DNA of 64,000 nt, taken from positions 1 through 64,000 of the forward strand of contig CAZTDD010000017.1 of the NCBI GenBank assembly GCA_964612675.1, in the 5' to 3' direction. This document shows positions 1 through 8,021 of this stretch, in pieces. The notes beneath the pieces were generated by a model. It made no database searches. It was not told the DNA's origin and was given only the letters and a program-made list of their open reading frames with translations. This DNA comes from CAZTDD01 sp964612675. GTDB lineage: Bacteria > Hinthialibacterota > Hinthialibacteria > Hinthialibacterales > JAKPRU01. Numbering within the stretch: position 1 is the first letter of the stretch; every line of letters begins with the position of its first letter. The translations under genes were made by a program, and so were the position numbers.

Positions 1-1036
1 CTTTTTGCTCACGCTCGGGCCAGTCCTGGACCGCCGTGTTCAGATCGCTCACGTCCCAGATGGTGACTGTCCCATTCCTGGTGTCCTCAATCGCCACCTT
101 GTTTCCATCGGGGGAATAGGCGACCTCACTGTCATAAGGATCGGTGGGAAACTCGCGAAGAAGCTCGCCGGTCCGCGCATCGTGCAACGCTGGACCGTGA
201 AGCAGCTTCGTCCCGTCCGGTGAAAAGGCGAGTCCCGTCCCCATGCTCTGTGCCGGAATGTCGCACACAAACGAAAAGTCCTCCGCATCATAGACATGAA
301 CATCTCCGGGAATGACAGCGTAATGCGATCCGTCCGGCGAATAGTCAATCTGACTATCGTTGTTATCCCTGGACGACGCCAAAACCTCGTTGTCAGGCAG
401 AGACATTAAGGCGGAGTGATAGACCGTGTAGGACATCGTCATACCCCCTTCAGGACCGCCGAAATTCAGGATTGAATAGTAAGATACGAGAATCCGGCCT
501 CCGTGAGGTGCAAACGCCAAGCGAAGTATCCCGTGGCCGTCATCAACATGAAAAGAATCCAGTTTCTCACCTGTCTCAATGTCCAGGAACTCGACCGTCG
601 CTCCATCTTCTACCGCAAGTGTTGTGCCGTCCGGTGAAAAAGCCAGCGCGAGTGGGAGGGTGTCCGACACGGATATGTCCCGAAGATGATCGCCTGATCC
701 CACATCGTACAGACTCACAGTATACTCTTTGCCCACTGCGAGAATTTCTCGATCGGCGGACAGCGCTACACGATGACGATAGGCAGATATTGGTTCCAAG
801 TCCCTTGACTGGACGACCTCCCCAGTTTCTACATTCCAGATTTTTATCACATTCATGTGTGCAGTTTCTGCTACCGCCCCGACAACATGCCTGCCGTCTC
901 CGGAGAACTCTAGGAAATAAACATCGCCTCCAGCTTTCATCGCTATCATCGGAGCATTATCCTGACAGTTTCCAACGGGGCAGACCACATAGGAAAGGAC
1001 GACACAAGCAGCAAGTGAAAGATATGTCCGAGTCAT
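1..1036 (-). CDS. Exported WD40-like beta-propeller protein, 3' end cut by window edge
   Basis: The minus-strand frame is open from an ATG at 1036 to the left edge (about 345 residues), so the C-terminus lies outside the window. A good Shine-Dalgarno (GGGAGGTGG) precedes the ATG. The first 22 residues form a signal peptide (hydrophobic stretch YLSLAACVVLSYVVC). The rest consists of repeated blades with FSPDG or YSPDG turns followed by WD or YD endings, for example AFSPDGTTLAVEDG, YSPDGSHYAVIPG and TIWDVSDL. This is typical of exported WD40/YVTN-type propellers, which act as binding scaffolds; no catalytic residues are evident. The small gene at 1051-1212 lies 14 bases upstream on the same strand and probably shares the transcript. 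The specific role is unknown. Confidence 0.85.
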   Translation of the reverse strand, partial: MTRTYLSLAACVVLSYVVCPVGNCQDNAPMIAMKAGGDVYFLEFSGDGRHVVGAVAETAHMNVIKIWNVETGEVVQSRDLEPISAYRHRVALSADREILAVGKEYTVSLYDVGSGDHLRDISVSDTLPLALAFSPDGTTLAVEDGATVEFLDIETGEKLDSFHVDDGHGILRLAFAPHGGRILVSYYSILNFGGPEGGMTMSYTVYHSALMSLPDNEVLASSRDNNDSQIDYSPDGSHYAVIPGDVHVYDAEDFSFVCDIPAQSMGTGLAFSPDGTKLLHGPALHDARTGELLREFPTDPYDSEVAYSPDGNKVAIEDTRNGTVTIWDVSDLNTAVQDWPEREQK

Positions 1037-1050
1037 CGTGCCACCTCCCT

Positions 1051-1212
1051 TCACTCGTAAATTCGCAACATTCGTCTCTTCAGGACATGATGGCCGGGAA
1101 TGCCGTCCGGCGTATGCGAGAAGTAGAAACGGTTGTATTCATTCGTTTCTTTATCTGTCTCGTCCGGCATGGTGCCAATAAGGGTTGGGTAGTAGTAGCC
1201 ATTTCTCAACAT
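1051..1212 (-). CDS. Small hypothetical protein, 53 aa
   Basis: An ATG at 1212 follows a strong GGAGGAG Shine-Dalgarno with suitable spacing, and the frame runs 53 codons to a TGA at 1051-1053. The product is rich in aromatic and charged residues (starts MLRNGYYYPTLIGTMPDE, ends KRRMLRIYE) and has no signal peptide or membrane segment. Its stop lies 14 bases before the start of the exported propeller gene, so the two are probably one operon read from the promoter at 1448-1475. I recognise no family. Gene-like features are the clean ribosome binding site, tight spacing and upstream promoter; the shortness and lack of homology evidence keep confidence moderate. Confidence 0.6.
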   Translation of the reverse strand: MLRNGYYYPTLIGTMPDETDKETNEYNRFYFSHTPDGIPGHHVLKRRMLRIYE

Positions 1213-2016
1213 GATTCTCCTCCGTCAGTTGAGCCCATACTGGGGGCTCATCTCGATTACCCTCCGGCCTCTCCCCGTGGGAACATGGCCGACCCAGCTA
1301 TCGAAACAAAAACAACGCAACTTCCGGTCTCCCCTGCAGCAAGACAAAAGAATACTGGTACTTACGGACCTCTGTCTGTCACAACTGATCGCGACGGATA
1401 ACGGAAGATTTCGCCGAACAGCAACATACAACAACACAATTAACCCCAATATAACGCATTTCCAATGCTTGTCAACAATTATTTTAAAGGCAATTATATA
1501 GCGCTCTACATTCCTCTATATCTACGCTGACGAATGACCGCTCTATGGCGTTTCATCATACCGAATATCATATAAATTACTGATATAAAATGATATATGT
1601 TATCCCCCCCCCTCGGATATGTTACACCATGGATAATATGCATGAAGCAATGATGCATTAATAATTGTGCTTTCATGCGTTTGTACGTTTTTCGAGCAAA
1701 ACGGTTTTCTATAGATCGGGTATGAATTAAAATCGAAGTCAATACAGTGGATTGAGCGAATGAGCGGACGTGGAAGACACAGATACTAGACTGTTGCATT
1801 ATCATTTCAGGTCTTCTCTGGAGAACTCGGTGTTGTTGACCGTTTTCCCGAAACCTTCACATCCCTCAACCCTATATGCTACCGTCCGGCAATTCATTGC
1901 GTGTGCCCGGTTAGCGGGACGTTAGAACTCTTATTGCACCACTGACTTTTTCTTTTCTTTGTTCGTATTACAAGTCGTGGATACGGTTTTCCATTTCTCT
2001 GCAAGAAGGAAGATTG
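1213..2016. other. Intergenic region, AT-rich, no convincing gene
   Basis: About 800 bases between two divergent transcription units. Positions 1430-1800 are clearly more AT-rich than the rest of the window, with runs of ATAT/TGATAT (1558-1600). It contains the minus-strand promoter at 1448-1475. Open frames here lack ribosome binding sites and protein-like composition. A promoter for the ABC operon starting at 2017 must lie in the right part, but I cannot pick out convincing -35/-10 boxes. Confidence 0.5.
1448..1475 (-). promoter_or_regulatory. Sigma-70 type promoter for the 1212/1036 operon
   Basis: On the minus strand TTGACA (1475-1470) and TATATT (1453-1448) are separated by 16 bases. 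This is close to consensus and points toward the 53-aa gene. The predicted start near 1441 leaves a 5' leader of about 230 bases in which I see no recognised riboswitch. Confidence 0.6.
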
Positions 2017-3162
2017 ATGATGAAAACACATCTTCTCGTCGCGTTGTGCCTCGTTGTTTTTCTCGTCTCCGGGTGCGGAGACGAGACATCGGTACTGGAG
2101 AGTGCATCTCTGACACAGGTTGCGGAGGCGGTGCCGGATTTGCGGGTCGGGCATGTCGGTCACGATCATCAGCTGGCGCTTTACGTGGCGGCTCTTGCCG
2201 ACGCAGACATGCTGGAGTCCCGTTGCGGTGCGCATCTCAGGAAGGTGAAGGAACGGGAAGTTTACGATCTCGTAACAGGCGCTCAACCGGTTGCCCGGCT
2301 GCATTTCGTGAAGGTCGGCGGCGGTTCGCGTATGCCCGCGGCGATGGAGCGCGGGGAAATCGATATTGGGTTGGGCGGTGTCGCGCCGGTGGTATTCTTT
2401 GTCGATAACGGTAACGATTTCAAGATCGTTTTTCCGCTCCAGACTGACGGCGACATGTTGGTGGTCCGGCCGGACTTCCCGGCGGAGGACTGGGAATCGT
2501 TTGTCAATCACGTCAAAGCGAATGACTCAGTCATCAAGATTGGCTACAAAGCCCCCGTTGCCGTCGCCAAACTGATTTTCGAACGGGCGCTCAAGGCGGA
2601 AGGGATTTCCATTGCCCGCGAGCCCGGCGGTTCCGGCGGCACGATCGAACTGGTGAATCTCCAGGGCGGGCCGAATATGGTGCCGTCGCTCGCCAACGGG
2701 GCGGTCGATGGATTTGTCATGAACCAGCCCCAGGTCAGCGTCGCGGTTCATAAAGGCGTGGGCAAAGTTGTTTGCGATCTCTCAACACTGCCTCCGGAGG
2801 GAAAATGGAACCGGCACCCGTGTTGTTGCGTTGCCTGTCCCCAGAAGGTAATCGATAATCATCGAGAGGTTCTCAAAACCTTCCTCAAAGTTCTGCACGC
2901 TTCCACGGACATTATCAACGCGCATCAGGATCTCGCGGCCCGGTACGCCGCCGAGTGGACGAAACTGCCGCAAGAGGTCGAACGCAGCAGTGTGCCGACA
3001 GTGAACTACATGAATGTCGCAACGCCCGAATGGATCGCCGGGATGAGAACCTGGGCGCAGATGATGACGGAGATCGACAAATTCACCGGGACGTTGAAAG
3101 GCAAGACACCGGAGGAAGTTGTCGAGTTGAGCTGCGATTTGTCGCTTCTTGAGGAAATCTAA
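2017..3162 (+). CDS. ABC transporter substrate-binding lipoprotein, NitT/TauT type
   Basis: A 381-aa periplasmic lipoprotein. The signal peptide ends in a lipobox, VFLVSGC, with the lipidated cysteine near residue 20. The mature part follows the NMT1/SsuA-like fold: an early VGHVGHDHQLALYVA strand-helix, the ligand-loop region GGGSRMPAAMERGEIDIGLGG, and a second lobe with ANGAVDGFVMNQPQ. The family binds nitrate, sulfonates, taurine or related small anions; the ligand cannot be read from sequence. Starts are possible at TTG 2014, ATG 2017 and ATG 2020, and AAGGA at 2006-2010 suits either ATG. Permease and ATPase genes follow. A palindromic repeat sits in the 180-base gap to the permease gene. 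Confidence 0.88.
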   Translation: MMKTHLLVALCLVVFLVSGCGDETSVLESASLTQVAEAVPDLRVGHVGHDHQLALYVAALADADMLESRCGAHLRKVKEREVYDLVTGAQPVARLHFVKVGGGSRMPAAMERGEIDIGLGGVAPVVFFVDNGNDFKIVFPLQTDGDMLVVRPDFPAEDWESFVNHVKANDSVIKIGYKAPVAVAKLIFERALKAEGISIAREPGGSGGTIELVNLQGGPNMVPSLANGAVDGFVMNQPQVSVAVHKGVGKVVCDLSTLPPEGKWNRHPCCCVACPQKVIDNHREVLKTFLKVLHASTDIINAHQDLAARYAAEWTKLPQEVERSSVPTVNYMNVATPEWIAGMRTWAQMMTEIDKFTGTLKGKTPEEVVELSCDLSLLEEI

Positions 3163-3191
3163 TGTTGTCTCTCAGGCACATCGTAATTCAT

Positions 3192-3276
3192 CGTCATCGC
3201 GAGCGAAGCGTGGCGATCTCTTGGTTGGATGTCTCAACAGCGAGATTCCCACGTCGCTCCGCTCCTCGGAATGACG
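3192..3276. repeat. CGTCATCGCGAG-type palindromic repeat
   Basis: Imperfect inverted repeat: CGTCATCGCGAGCGAAGCG (3192-3210) with the TGG-GATCT extension pairs with the arm ending CTCCGCTCCTCGGAATGACG (3276). The same end sequence recurs at 20371-20462 and 43426-43714. It lies inside the ABC operon between substrate-binding and permease genes, where the folded RNA could influence relative expression. Confidence 0.75.
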
Positions 3277-3342
3277 GTTTGATCTGTCGATGTTGAGGTA
3301 TCAATGCGGTGAGACAGTAGATTAGTGAATGGCCGGTGATTG

Positions 3343-4200
3343 ATGGGACACGACCGGAAGCGGTTCACCAGAGTTTTGAGCAGCGTGGCCTTGGGCGGTA
3401 TCCTGCCCATACTGCTTGTGATTGGTTGGCAACTCTGGGCCGATCAGCGCTCGCGGATTGTCCCGCATCCGGTTGATGTTCTCGAAGTTCTCGCCCATCC
3501 ATTCCAGACCCCACCGAATCTGGATTCGCTGCCCCTCGCTCACAGTACAGGTATCAGCGTTCTTCGTGTTTTGATCGGTTTCGGTCTCGCGGTTGTGACC
3601 GGCATTCCTCTCGGCCTGTTGGCGGGTCGTGTTCGTGCGATTCGACGACTGATTAACCCGATTATTGAATTGGGGCGGCCGATTTGTCCTATCGCGTGGT
3701 TGCCGGTGGCAATTCTTGTTTTCGGTTTCGCGTCGGTTGGCAGCCTCTTCTATGGCGGTGAATCCTGGCGGCATTCCATCCTGGATCAGCTCCAGTTTGC
3801 GATGATCGCGATTATCTGGTGGGGCGGTTTCTTCCCGATCTTTGTGAGTACCGTTCACGGTGTGGAACAGGTCAAATCGATCTATCTTGAGGCGGCGAGT
3901 GTTTTGCGCGCTTCCAGTCGGCGTGTGTTCTTCGAGATTGTCTGGCCTGCGGCGCTGCCGTCGATCATGACCGGCATGCGGGTCGGGCTGGGCATTTCGT
4001 GGATGGTGATTATTGCGGCGGAGGTGTTCCCGGGAACGCGGGCCGGGCTTGGGTACATCATCGCAACGAGCCACCAGGTTGCTCAGTATGAGTATACATT
4101 TGCGTCGATCATTGTGATTGCCGTGATCGGGTTGTTGTCGAGCAAATTATTGTACGCGGTTTCGGTTCGGGTGAGCAGATGGCAGGTAATGGAACGGTGA
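3343..4200 (+). CDS. ABC transporter permease, NitT/TauT type
   Basis: A 285-aa inner-membrane protein with about six transmembrane segments (among them VALGGILPILLVIGWQLW, LIGFGLAVVTGIPLGLLAG, MIAIIWWGGFFPIFVSTVHG and ASIIVIAVIGLLSSKLLYAV). The cytoplasmic EAA loop, EAASVLRASSRRVFFEIVWP followed by AALPSIMTGMRVGLG, is the contact site for the ATPase and is typical of SsuC/TauC/NrtB proteins. Start chosen at ATG 3343; a TTG lies just before and no strong Shine-Dalgarno is visible. The gene overlaps the ATPase gene by 22 bases, indicating translational coupling. Confidence 0.9.
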   Translation: MGHDRKRFTRVLSSVALGGILPILLVIGWQLWADQRSRIVPHPVDVLEVLAHPFQTPPNLDSLPLAHSTGISVLRVLIGFGLAVVTGIPLGLLAGRVRAIRRLINPIIELGRPICPIAWLPVAILVFGFASVGSLFYGGESWRHSILDQLQFAMIAIIWWGGFFPIFVSTVHGVEQVKSIYLEAASVLRASSRRVFFEIVWPAALPSIMTGMRVGLGISWMVIIAAEVFPGTRAGLGYIIATSHQVAQYEYTFASIIVIAVIGLLSSKLLYAVSVRVSRWQVMER

Positions 4201-4946
4201 TTCACGTTCGGCATGTTTCAAAATCCTACGGCGATTCGATGGGCGGCCGTGTGGAAGCCCTTCGGGATGTCAGCCTGGACGTTCAATCCGGCGAGTTTCT
4301 TTCCATTCTCGGGCCGACCGGCTGCGGGAAAACGACACTGCTACGGATTATCGCTGAACTGGAGACTCCGGATCGAGGCGAGGTTCGAATTGAGCCGCGT
4401 ATCGACGGTTCATCGAATGCGCTCGGGTTTCTGTTTCAGCAGCATGCGCTGTTTCCGTGGATGACTGTGGAGAAGAATGTTTTGTTCGGTCTCCGTGCGG
4501 CGGGTGTGAGTCGATCCGACGCCCGGTGGCGATGTGCCGAATGTCTGCGAATGGTGGGGCTAGGAGAATCCGTTCACGCTTACCCATACGAACTCTCCGG
4601 GGGCATGCAGCGTCGAGCCTCCCTGGCACGAACCATCGCTCCAAAGCCGGACATTGTGCTGATGGACGAACCATTTTCGGCGCTCGATGTTTCCACAGCG
4701 CGCGCCCTGTATGACGAGATCCTTGCCATGCGCGAACAGCTTTCGATGACTGTCGTTTTTGTGACTCACAATATCGAAGAAGCCGTGTATTTGGCGTCCC
4801 GTGTCATCGTAATGGCGACGTCGCCCGGTAGGATCTCGGCGGAGGCAACCATCGACCTTCCAAGACCTCGCGACCGGCTTAGCAAGGACTTTGTCCAGAA
4901 GATGCTGGAGGTTCGCGAGATCTTCGAGAGGGGAAATCCTCTATAG
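4179..4946 (+). CDS. ABC transporter ATP-binding protein, NitT/TauT type
   Basis: A 255-aa ATPase energising the importer. All core motifs are intact: Walker A GPTGCGKTT near residue 46, Q-loop FLFQQHALFPW, signature LSGGMQRRASLAR, Walker B DIVLMDEPFSALD and the switch histidine in VVFVTHNIEEA. The signature has M where SsuB/TauB proteins usually show GGMQQR, within normal variation. Length matches single-domain nitrate/sulfonate ATPases. The start ATG lies inside the permease gene (22-base overlap). The porin gene follows after 15 bases with its own ribosome binding site, so the four genes probably form one operon. Confidence 0.93.
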   Translation: MAGNGTVIHVRHVSKSYGDSMGGRVEALRDVSLDVQSGEFLSILGPTGCGKTTLLRIIAELETPDRGEVRIEPRIDGSSNALGFLFQQHALFPWMTVEKNVLFGLRAAGVSRSDARWRCAECLRMVGLGESVHAYPYELSGGMQRRASLARTIAPKPDIVLMDEPFSALDVSTARALYDEILAMREQLSMTVVFVTHNIEEAVYLASRVIVMATSPGRISAEATIDLPRPRDRLSKDFVQKMLEVREIFERGNPL

Positions 4947-4961
4947 AGAAAGGAGTTTTGG

Positions 4962-6317
4962 ATGAAGTGTGTGTGGAGTGGTATGTGTATTGTTCTGTTG
5001 GGGGTAAAGGTCTTGTGCGCTGGGGTGGTGGCACAGGACGGGGAAGAAGGCAGGGAACCCATGTGGAGCGACAGCTTGAAGAACATCGACGCGGGTCCCG
5101 GAACATTGGACATCGGCGGCAGCCTCCGTCTTCGAACGGAGCTGTTCGAGAATTTCAAGATCAAGGGATATAGTCCCGACGATTCGGACCAAATGTTTCT
5201 CGAAAGGCTGCGACTCGATTTCGACTATCAGTTACAGGATAACCTGAGAGCGTTCATCCAATTACAGGACGCGCACTTCTGGTTGTCCGATCTGCATCCA
5301 CGGGATTTCGGTCCGACGTGTCCGTACGAGAACCCGCTCGATCTGAAAAAGGGGTATGTGGAGTGGACCCACATCAACGATACGCCTTTTGGATTTCGCG
5401 TCGGAAGACAGGCGATCTCGTACCGGGACAATCGAGTTTGGGGGCCCGGCGATTGGGACAACACGGGGCGCTATACCTGGGATGCCCTCAAATTCCTCAT
5501 CGATACCGAGACAGTATCGACGGACCTGATTGGCGCCCAGCGGGTCATCAGCGACAAACACACCTTTGACGATACCCACTTCGATTTCGATGCCTATGGG
5601 GTGTACTCCAAGATCCATAAGCTGCCGTTCGATTTGGATCTGCTGTACATCTTCAAGTACGACGATCATGGGACCACCGTCGGGGAATCCGGTATTGGCG
5701 ATCTCGAGTCGCATTCAGTCGGTGCGTATGTCGACGGCACGTTGCGGGAGAACTGGGATTGGGGCGGACTTGCTGTGTACCAGTTCGGCGATTGGGGAGA
5801 CGACGATATTAAGGCATTCGGCAGCAACGCACGCCTCGGGTATACGTTTGACACCGCGTGGACGCCGCGTGTCGGAGCGGAGTATTCCTACGCCTCAGGA
5901 GACGACGATCCGAACGACGGAGACCATGAGCAGTTTGATGGTTTGTTCGGGGCAGTGGACAAGTTTTACGGCCGGATGAACATGTTCGCCTGGATGAATC
6001 TTCACGATTACCAGACGAGTTTCAGTGTGAAGCCGAAGAAGAACTTGAACGTTTCGCTGGATTACCATTACTTCCAACTCGCGGAAGAGGAGGACGGATG
6101 GTATTACTGTCACGGAAGACCCATTCGCCAAGACCCGGCCGGGAATTCGAATAACGATCTCGGGCACGAGGTCGATTTATTGGCGAAGTGGAGAATCAAC
6201 GAACAGTTCGAATTGTTTTCGGGGTACTCCCATTTTTGGCCGGAGAGTTTTGTGCGGCATACGGGAGACGCCGACGATGCCGATTGGTTCTTCTTCCAAG
6301 TAACCTACTTCTTCTGA
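4962..6317 (+). CDS. Outer-membrane porin, alginate-export (AlgE-like) family
   Basis: A 451-aa exported protein with an N-terminal signal peptide (about 25 residues) and an AAGGAG ribosome binding site at 4949-4954. The mature protein alternates polar and aromatic residues as beta-barrel strands do (SLRLRTELFENFKIKGY, ERLRLDFDYQLQDNLRAFIQ, FGFRVGRQAISYRDNRVWG). It ends in phenylalanine (VTYFF), the usual outer-membrane barrel insertion signal. The family includes AlgE and related anion or oligosaccharide porins. Placed directly behind an ABC importer, it probably passes that importer's substrate across the outer membrane, as an uptake pore rather than an alginate exporter. Substrate unknown. 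Confidence 0.82.
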   Translation: MKCVWSGMCIVLLGVKVLCAGVVAQDGEEGREPMWSDSLKNIDAGPGTLDIGGSLRLRTELFENFKIKGYSPDDSDQMFLERLRLDFDYQLQDNLRAFIQLQDAHFWLSDLHPRDFGPTCPYENPLDLKKGYVEWTHINDTPFGFRVGRQAISYRDNRVWGPGDWDNTGRYTWDALKFLIDTETVSTDLIGAQRVISDKHTFDDTHFDFDAYGVYSKIHKLPFDLDLLYIFKYDDHGTTVGESGIGDLESHSVGAYVDGTLRENWDWGGLAVYQFGDWGDDDIKAFGSNARLGYTFDTAWTPRVGAEYSYASGDDDPNDGDHEQFDGLFGAVDKFYGRMNMFAWMNLHDYQTSFSVKPKKNLNVSLDYHYFQLAEEEDGWYYCHGRPIRQDPAGNSNNDLGHEVDLLAKWRINEQFELFSGYSHFWPESFVRHTGDADDADWFFFQVTYFF

Positions 6318-6379
6318 ATGCGCAATGAACAAGAGCGATGGTCCGGCGGACTCAAGGCGGGTTCACGGGTGGTCTGATC

Positions 6380-6414
6380 AAGGGCCGGTCTCAGGAAAAG
6401 ACGCGGCCCTTTTT
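6380..6414 (+). terminator. Rho-independent terminator of the ABC/porin operon
   Basis: Stem AAGGGCCG (6380-6387) pairs with CGGCCCTT (6404-6411), with an inner GTCT/AGAC extension, followed by a T run (6410-6414). It lies 63 bases after the porin stop codon. Confidence 0.85.
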
Positions 6415-6480
6415 CATTTGACTATTGTTTGGCGTAACGGCAAGAAGTCAAGAATACGGATTTCAACCCCCTCTGCATCT

Positions 6481-6621
6481 CAATGTCATTAAGTTAGGAA
6501 AGGGCGAAGCCGTTTACTGGGAGGGCGAGGCTCCCGCCGAGCCGAAATGAAGAAAAATGCGGCTCACCAGGAGGTTCGCCCTCCCCTCGCTCCTTCTCTC
6601 AAACTTAACTTAATGACATTG
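6481..6621. mobile_element. Non-autonomous MITE-like element, copy 1
   Basis: A 141-base element with terminal inverted repeats CAATGTCATTAAGTTAGG and CTTAACTTAATGACATTG (15 of 17 inner bases match). Inside is a long hairpin: GGGCGAGGCTCCCGCCGAGC pairs with the CGGCTCACCAGGAGGTTCGCC side. It is flanked by CTCTGCATCT and CTCTGTATCT, which look like a target duplication. Removing the element restores the CAACCCCCTCTG-ATCTCCCC sequence of the polypurine/polypyrimidine repeat family seen at 13501. No transposase is encoded. A second copy is at 21589-21731. Confidence 0.75.
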
Positions 6622-6668
6622 CTCTGTATCTCCCCCAATCTTTAACGAATCGACAAAAAGTGAGCAAA

Positions 6669-6806
6669 CAGATCTCAACCCCCTCCTAACCTCCCCCGAT
6701 CTTCGGGGGAGGGACAGAAGCGGGCGCAGCTCGCTCTTCTTCTCCCGCAAAGGGGCCACGCTTGCGTGGCTGCCGCAAAGGGAGATACAGAGGGGGTTGA
6801 GATCTG
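6669..6806. repeat. Palindromic repeat bounded by AGATCTCAACCCCCTC
   Basis: A 138-base element with perfect 17-base terminal inverted repeats (6669-6685 and 6790-6806). It contains an inner hairpin, CCTCCCCCGATCTTCGGGGG (6693-6712). Related elements occur at 13461-13890, 18236-18282, 21570-21745 (interrupted) and 55540-55580. With the terminator and mobile element it explains the 530-base gap 6318-6847, where I see no gene. Confidence 0.8.
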
Positions 6807-6847
6807 TTTTGTTAACTTGTCTCCGCGTCGCCGCTGCTTGGCGGTGG

Positions 6848-7738
6848 CTATTGGGGTCCGTCGAAGAATCCCAGCGACTCGAGAATCTCACGAAGCACCT
6901 CGATCTCGCCTTGATTCAAATCCCGGTTCGGAGAACGAACATACCCCGCCGGCAGGCCTCTCAAATTCAAACCGGCTTTCAGGACGGCGATTTGGTTACA
7001 GGTCAGGCCCGGCCCCACCATGCGGATGATGCGATACTGCATGGCCTGGGCGGTTTCCCAGTCGCCACTGTCCGCCGCCTCCACGAATTTCCGAAATGTG
7101 CCGGGGAGCCAGTTTCCGAAGGAGGCGACAATCGCCTGACATCCAAGTCGGAACGAATCGTATTCGTACTCGTCAATTCCGCAGAAGACTCGGAACGTGT
7201 CATCTTGCAGAATCAGCCACTGTTTGATCTTGTCGAAGCTCCCGCTTTCTTTGATACCGGCGAGATTCTTGTGTTTGGCCTTCAGTCGCTCCATAAGCGC
7301 TAATGACAAATTGACACCCGTTCTTTGCGGAAGATTGTAGAGCAAGACCGGGAAATCCGGAGCCGAATCGAGGATCGCGCTGTAATACTTGAACAACGCT
7401 CCCTCATCGTAGGCAAAATAGTACGGCGCAATGATGCCCGCCGCCTTCGCACCGACTTTCTGGGCATGCTTTGTTAATTCGATGGTGGGTTGGAGCGCAT
7501 TGTGTCCGACCTGAACTAATACATCGACTCGTTCTCTAACTGTCGCGATGGCGACCTCGAGGAGTTTCTTCCGTTCTTCCACTGTCAAAAACGGGAATTC
7601 GCCCGTCGTTCCACAAACATAGATTCCGTGCACGCCGCCGTCGGCAAGATAACCGCACAACGTTTCGTAGGAGGAGTAATTGACGGAACCGTCTTCATCG
7701 AACGGGGTTACAATCGCGGGATGAATACCATAAAACAT
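6848..7738 (-). CDS. DapA/NanA-superfamily Schiff-base aldolase or lyase
   Basis: A 296-aa class I aldolase-type TIM barrel. The GTTGE carboxylate-binding motif is at residues 43-47, the catalytic tyrosine at Y134 (LLYNLPQRTG) with R139, and the Schiff-base lysine at K163 (GIKESG). These match Tyr133, Arg138 and Lys161 of dihydrodipicolinate synthase. The superfamily also contains N-acetylneuraminate lyase and keto-deoxy sugar acid aldolases. Neighbouring genes (Tat-exported sugar isomerase, sulfatases, FGGY kinase) favour a sugar-acid aldolase over lysine biosynthesis, but sequence alone cannot settle it. GGAG precedes the ATG. The gene is divergent from the isomerase-like gene at 8022. Confidence 0.88.
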   Translation of the reverse strand: MFYGIHPAIVTPFDEDGSVNYSSYETLCGYLADGGVHGIYVCGTTGEFPFLTVEERKKLLEVAIATVRERVDVLVQVGHNALQPTIELTKHAQKVGAKAAGIIAPYYFAYDEGALFKYYSAILDSAPDFPVLLYNLPQRTGVNLSLALMERLKAKHKNLAGIKESGSFDKIKQWLILQDDTFRVFCGIDEYEYDSFRLGCQAIVASFGNWLPGTFRKFVEAADSGDWETAQAMQYRIIRMVGPGLTCNQIAVLKAGLNLRGLPAGYVRSPNRDLNQGEIEVLREILESLGFFDGPQ

Positions 7739-8021
7739 TATCTACTCCTTGAATGAACTTGCATTCGCAAACGAATTGCAGAAATTCTCTCCTATTCAAG
7801 ATTGCGGAGCTTCTCGCATAAGTCCAGGGTGGTTTTCCAAGCGATTTGCCGATTCGGAGGCGGACGTTTTCCGAGAAGTATTCGGCGTTCCCCCGTTGGG
7901 AATCGATGGAACGATGCCCGAGCAACCTCTCTCTGCTAAGATACGTGGTATACTGGGAGCGCCGTTCAGCCGGAGCTGGGTGATTCCAGGCTCGCGATTA
8001 TTCGCCACAGGAGGAATACTC

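Noticed and set aside
472..1401. Long plus-strand open frame of about 309 codons.
   Set aside because: It is opposite the minus-strand propeller and small genes, which have signal peptide, repeats and ribosome binding sites. The plus-strand product has no protein-like features.
1506..1805. Minus-strand 99-codon frame in the AT-rich gap.
   Set aside because: No ribosome binding site, unusual composition and no link to a promoter. Treated as non-coding.
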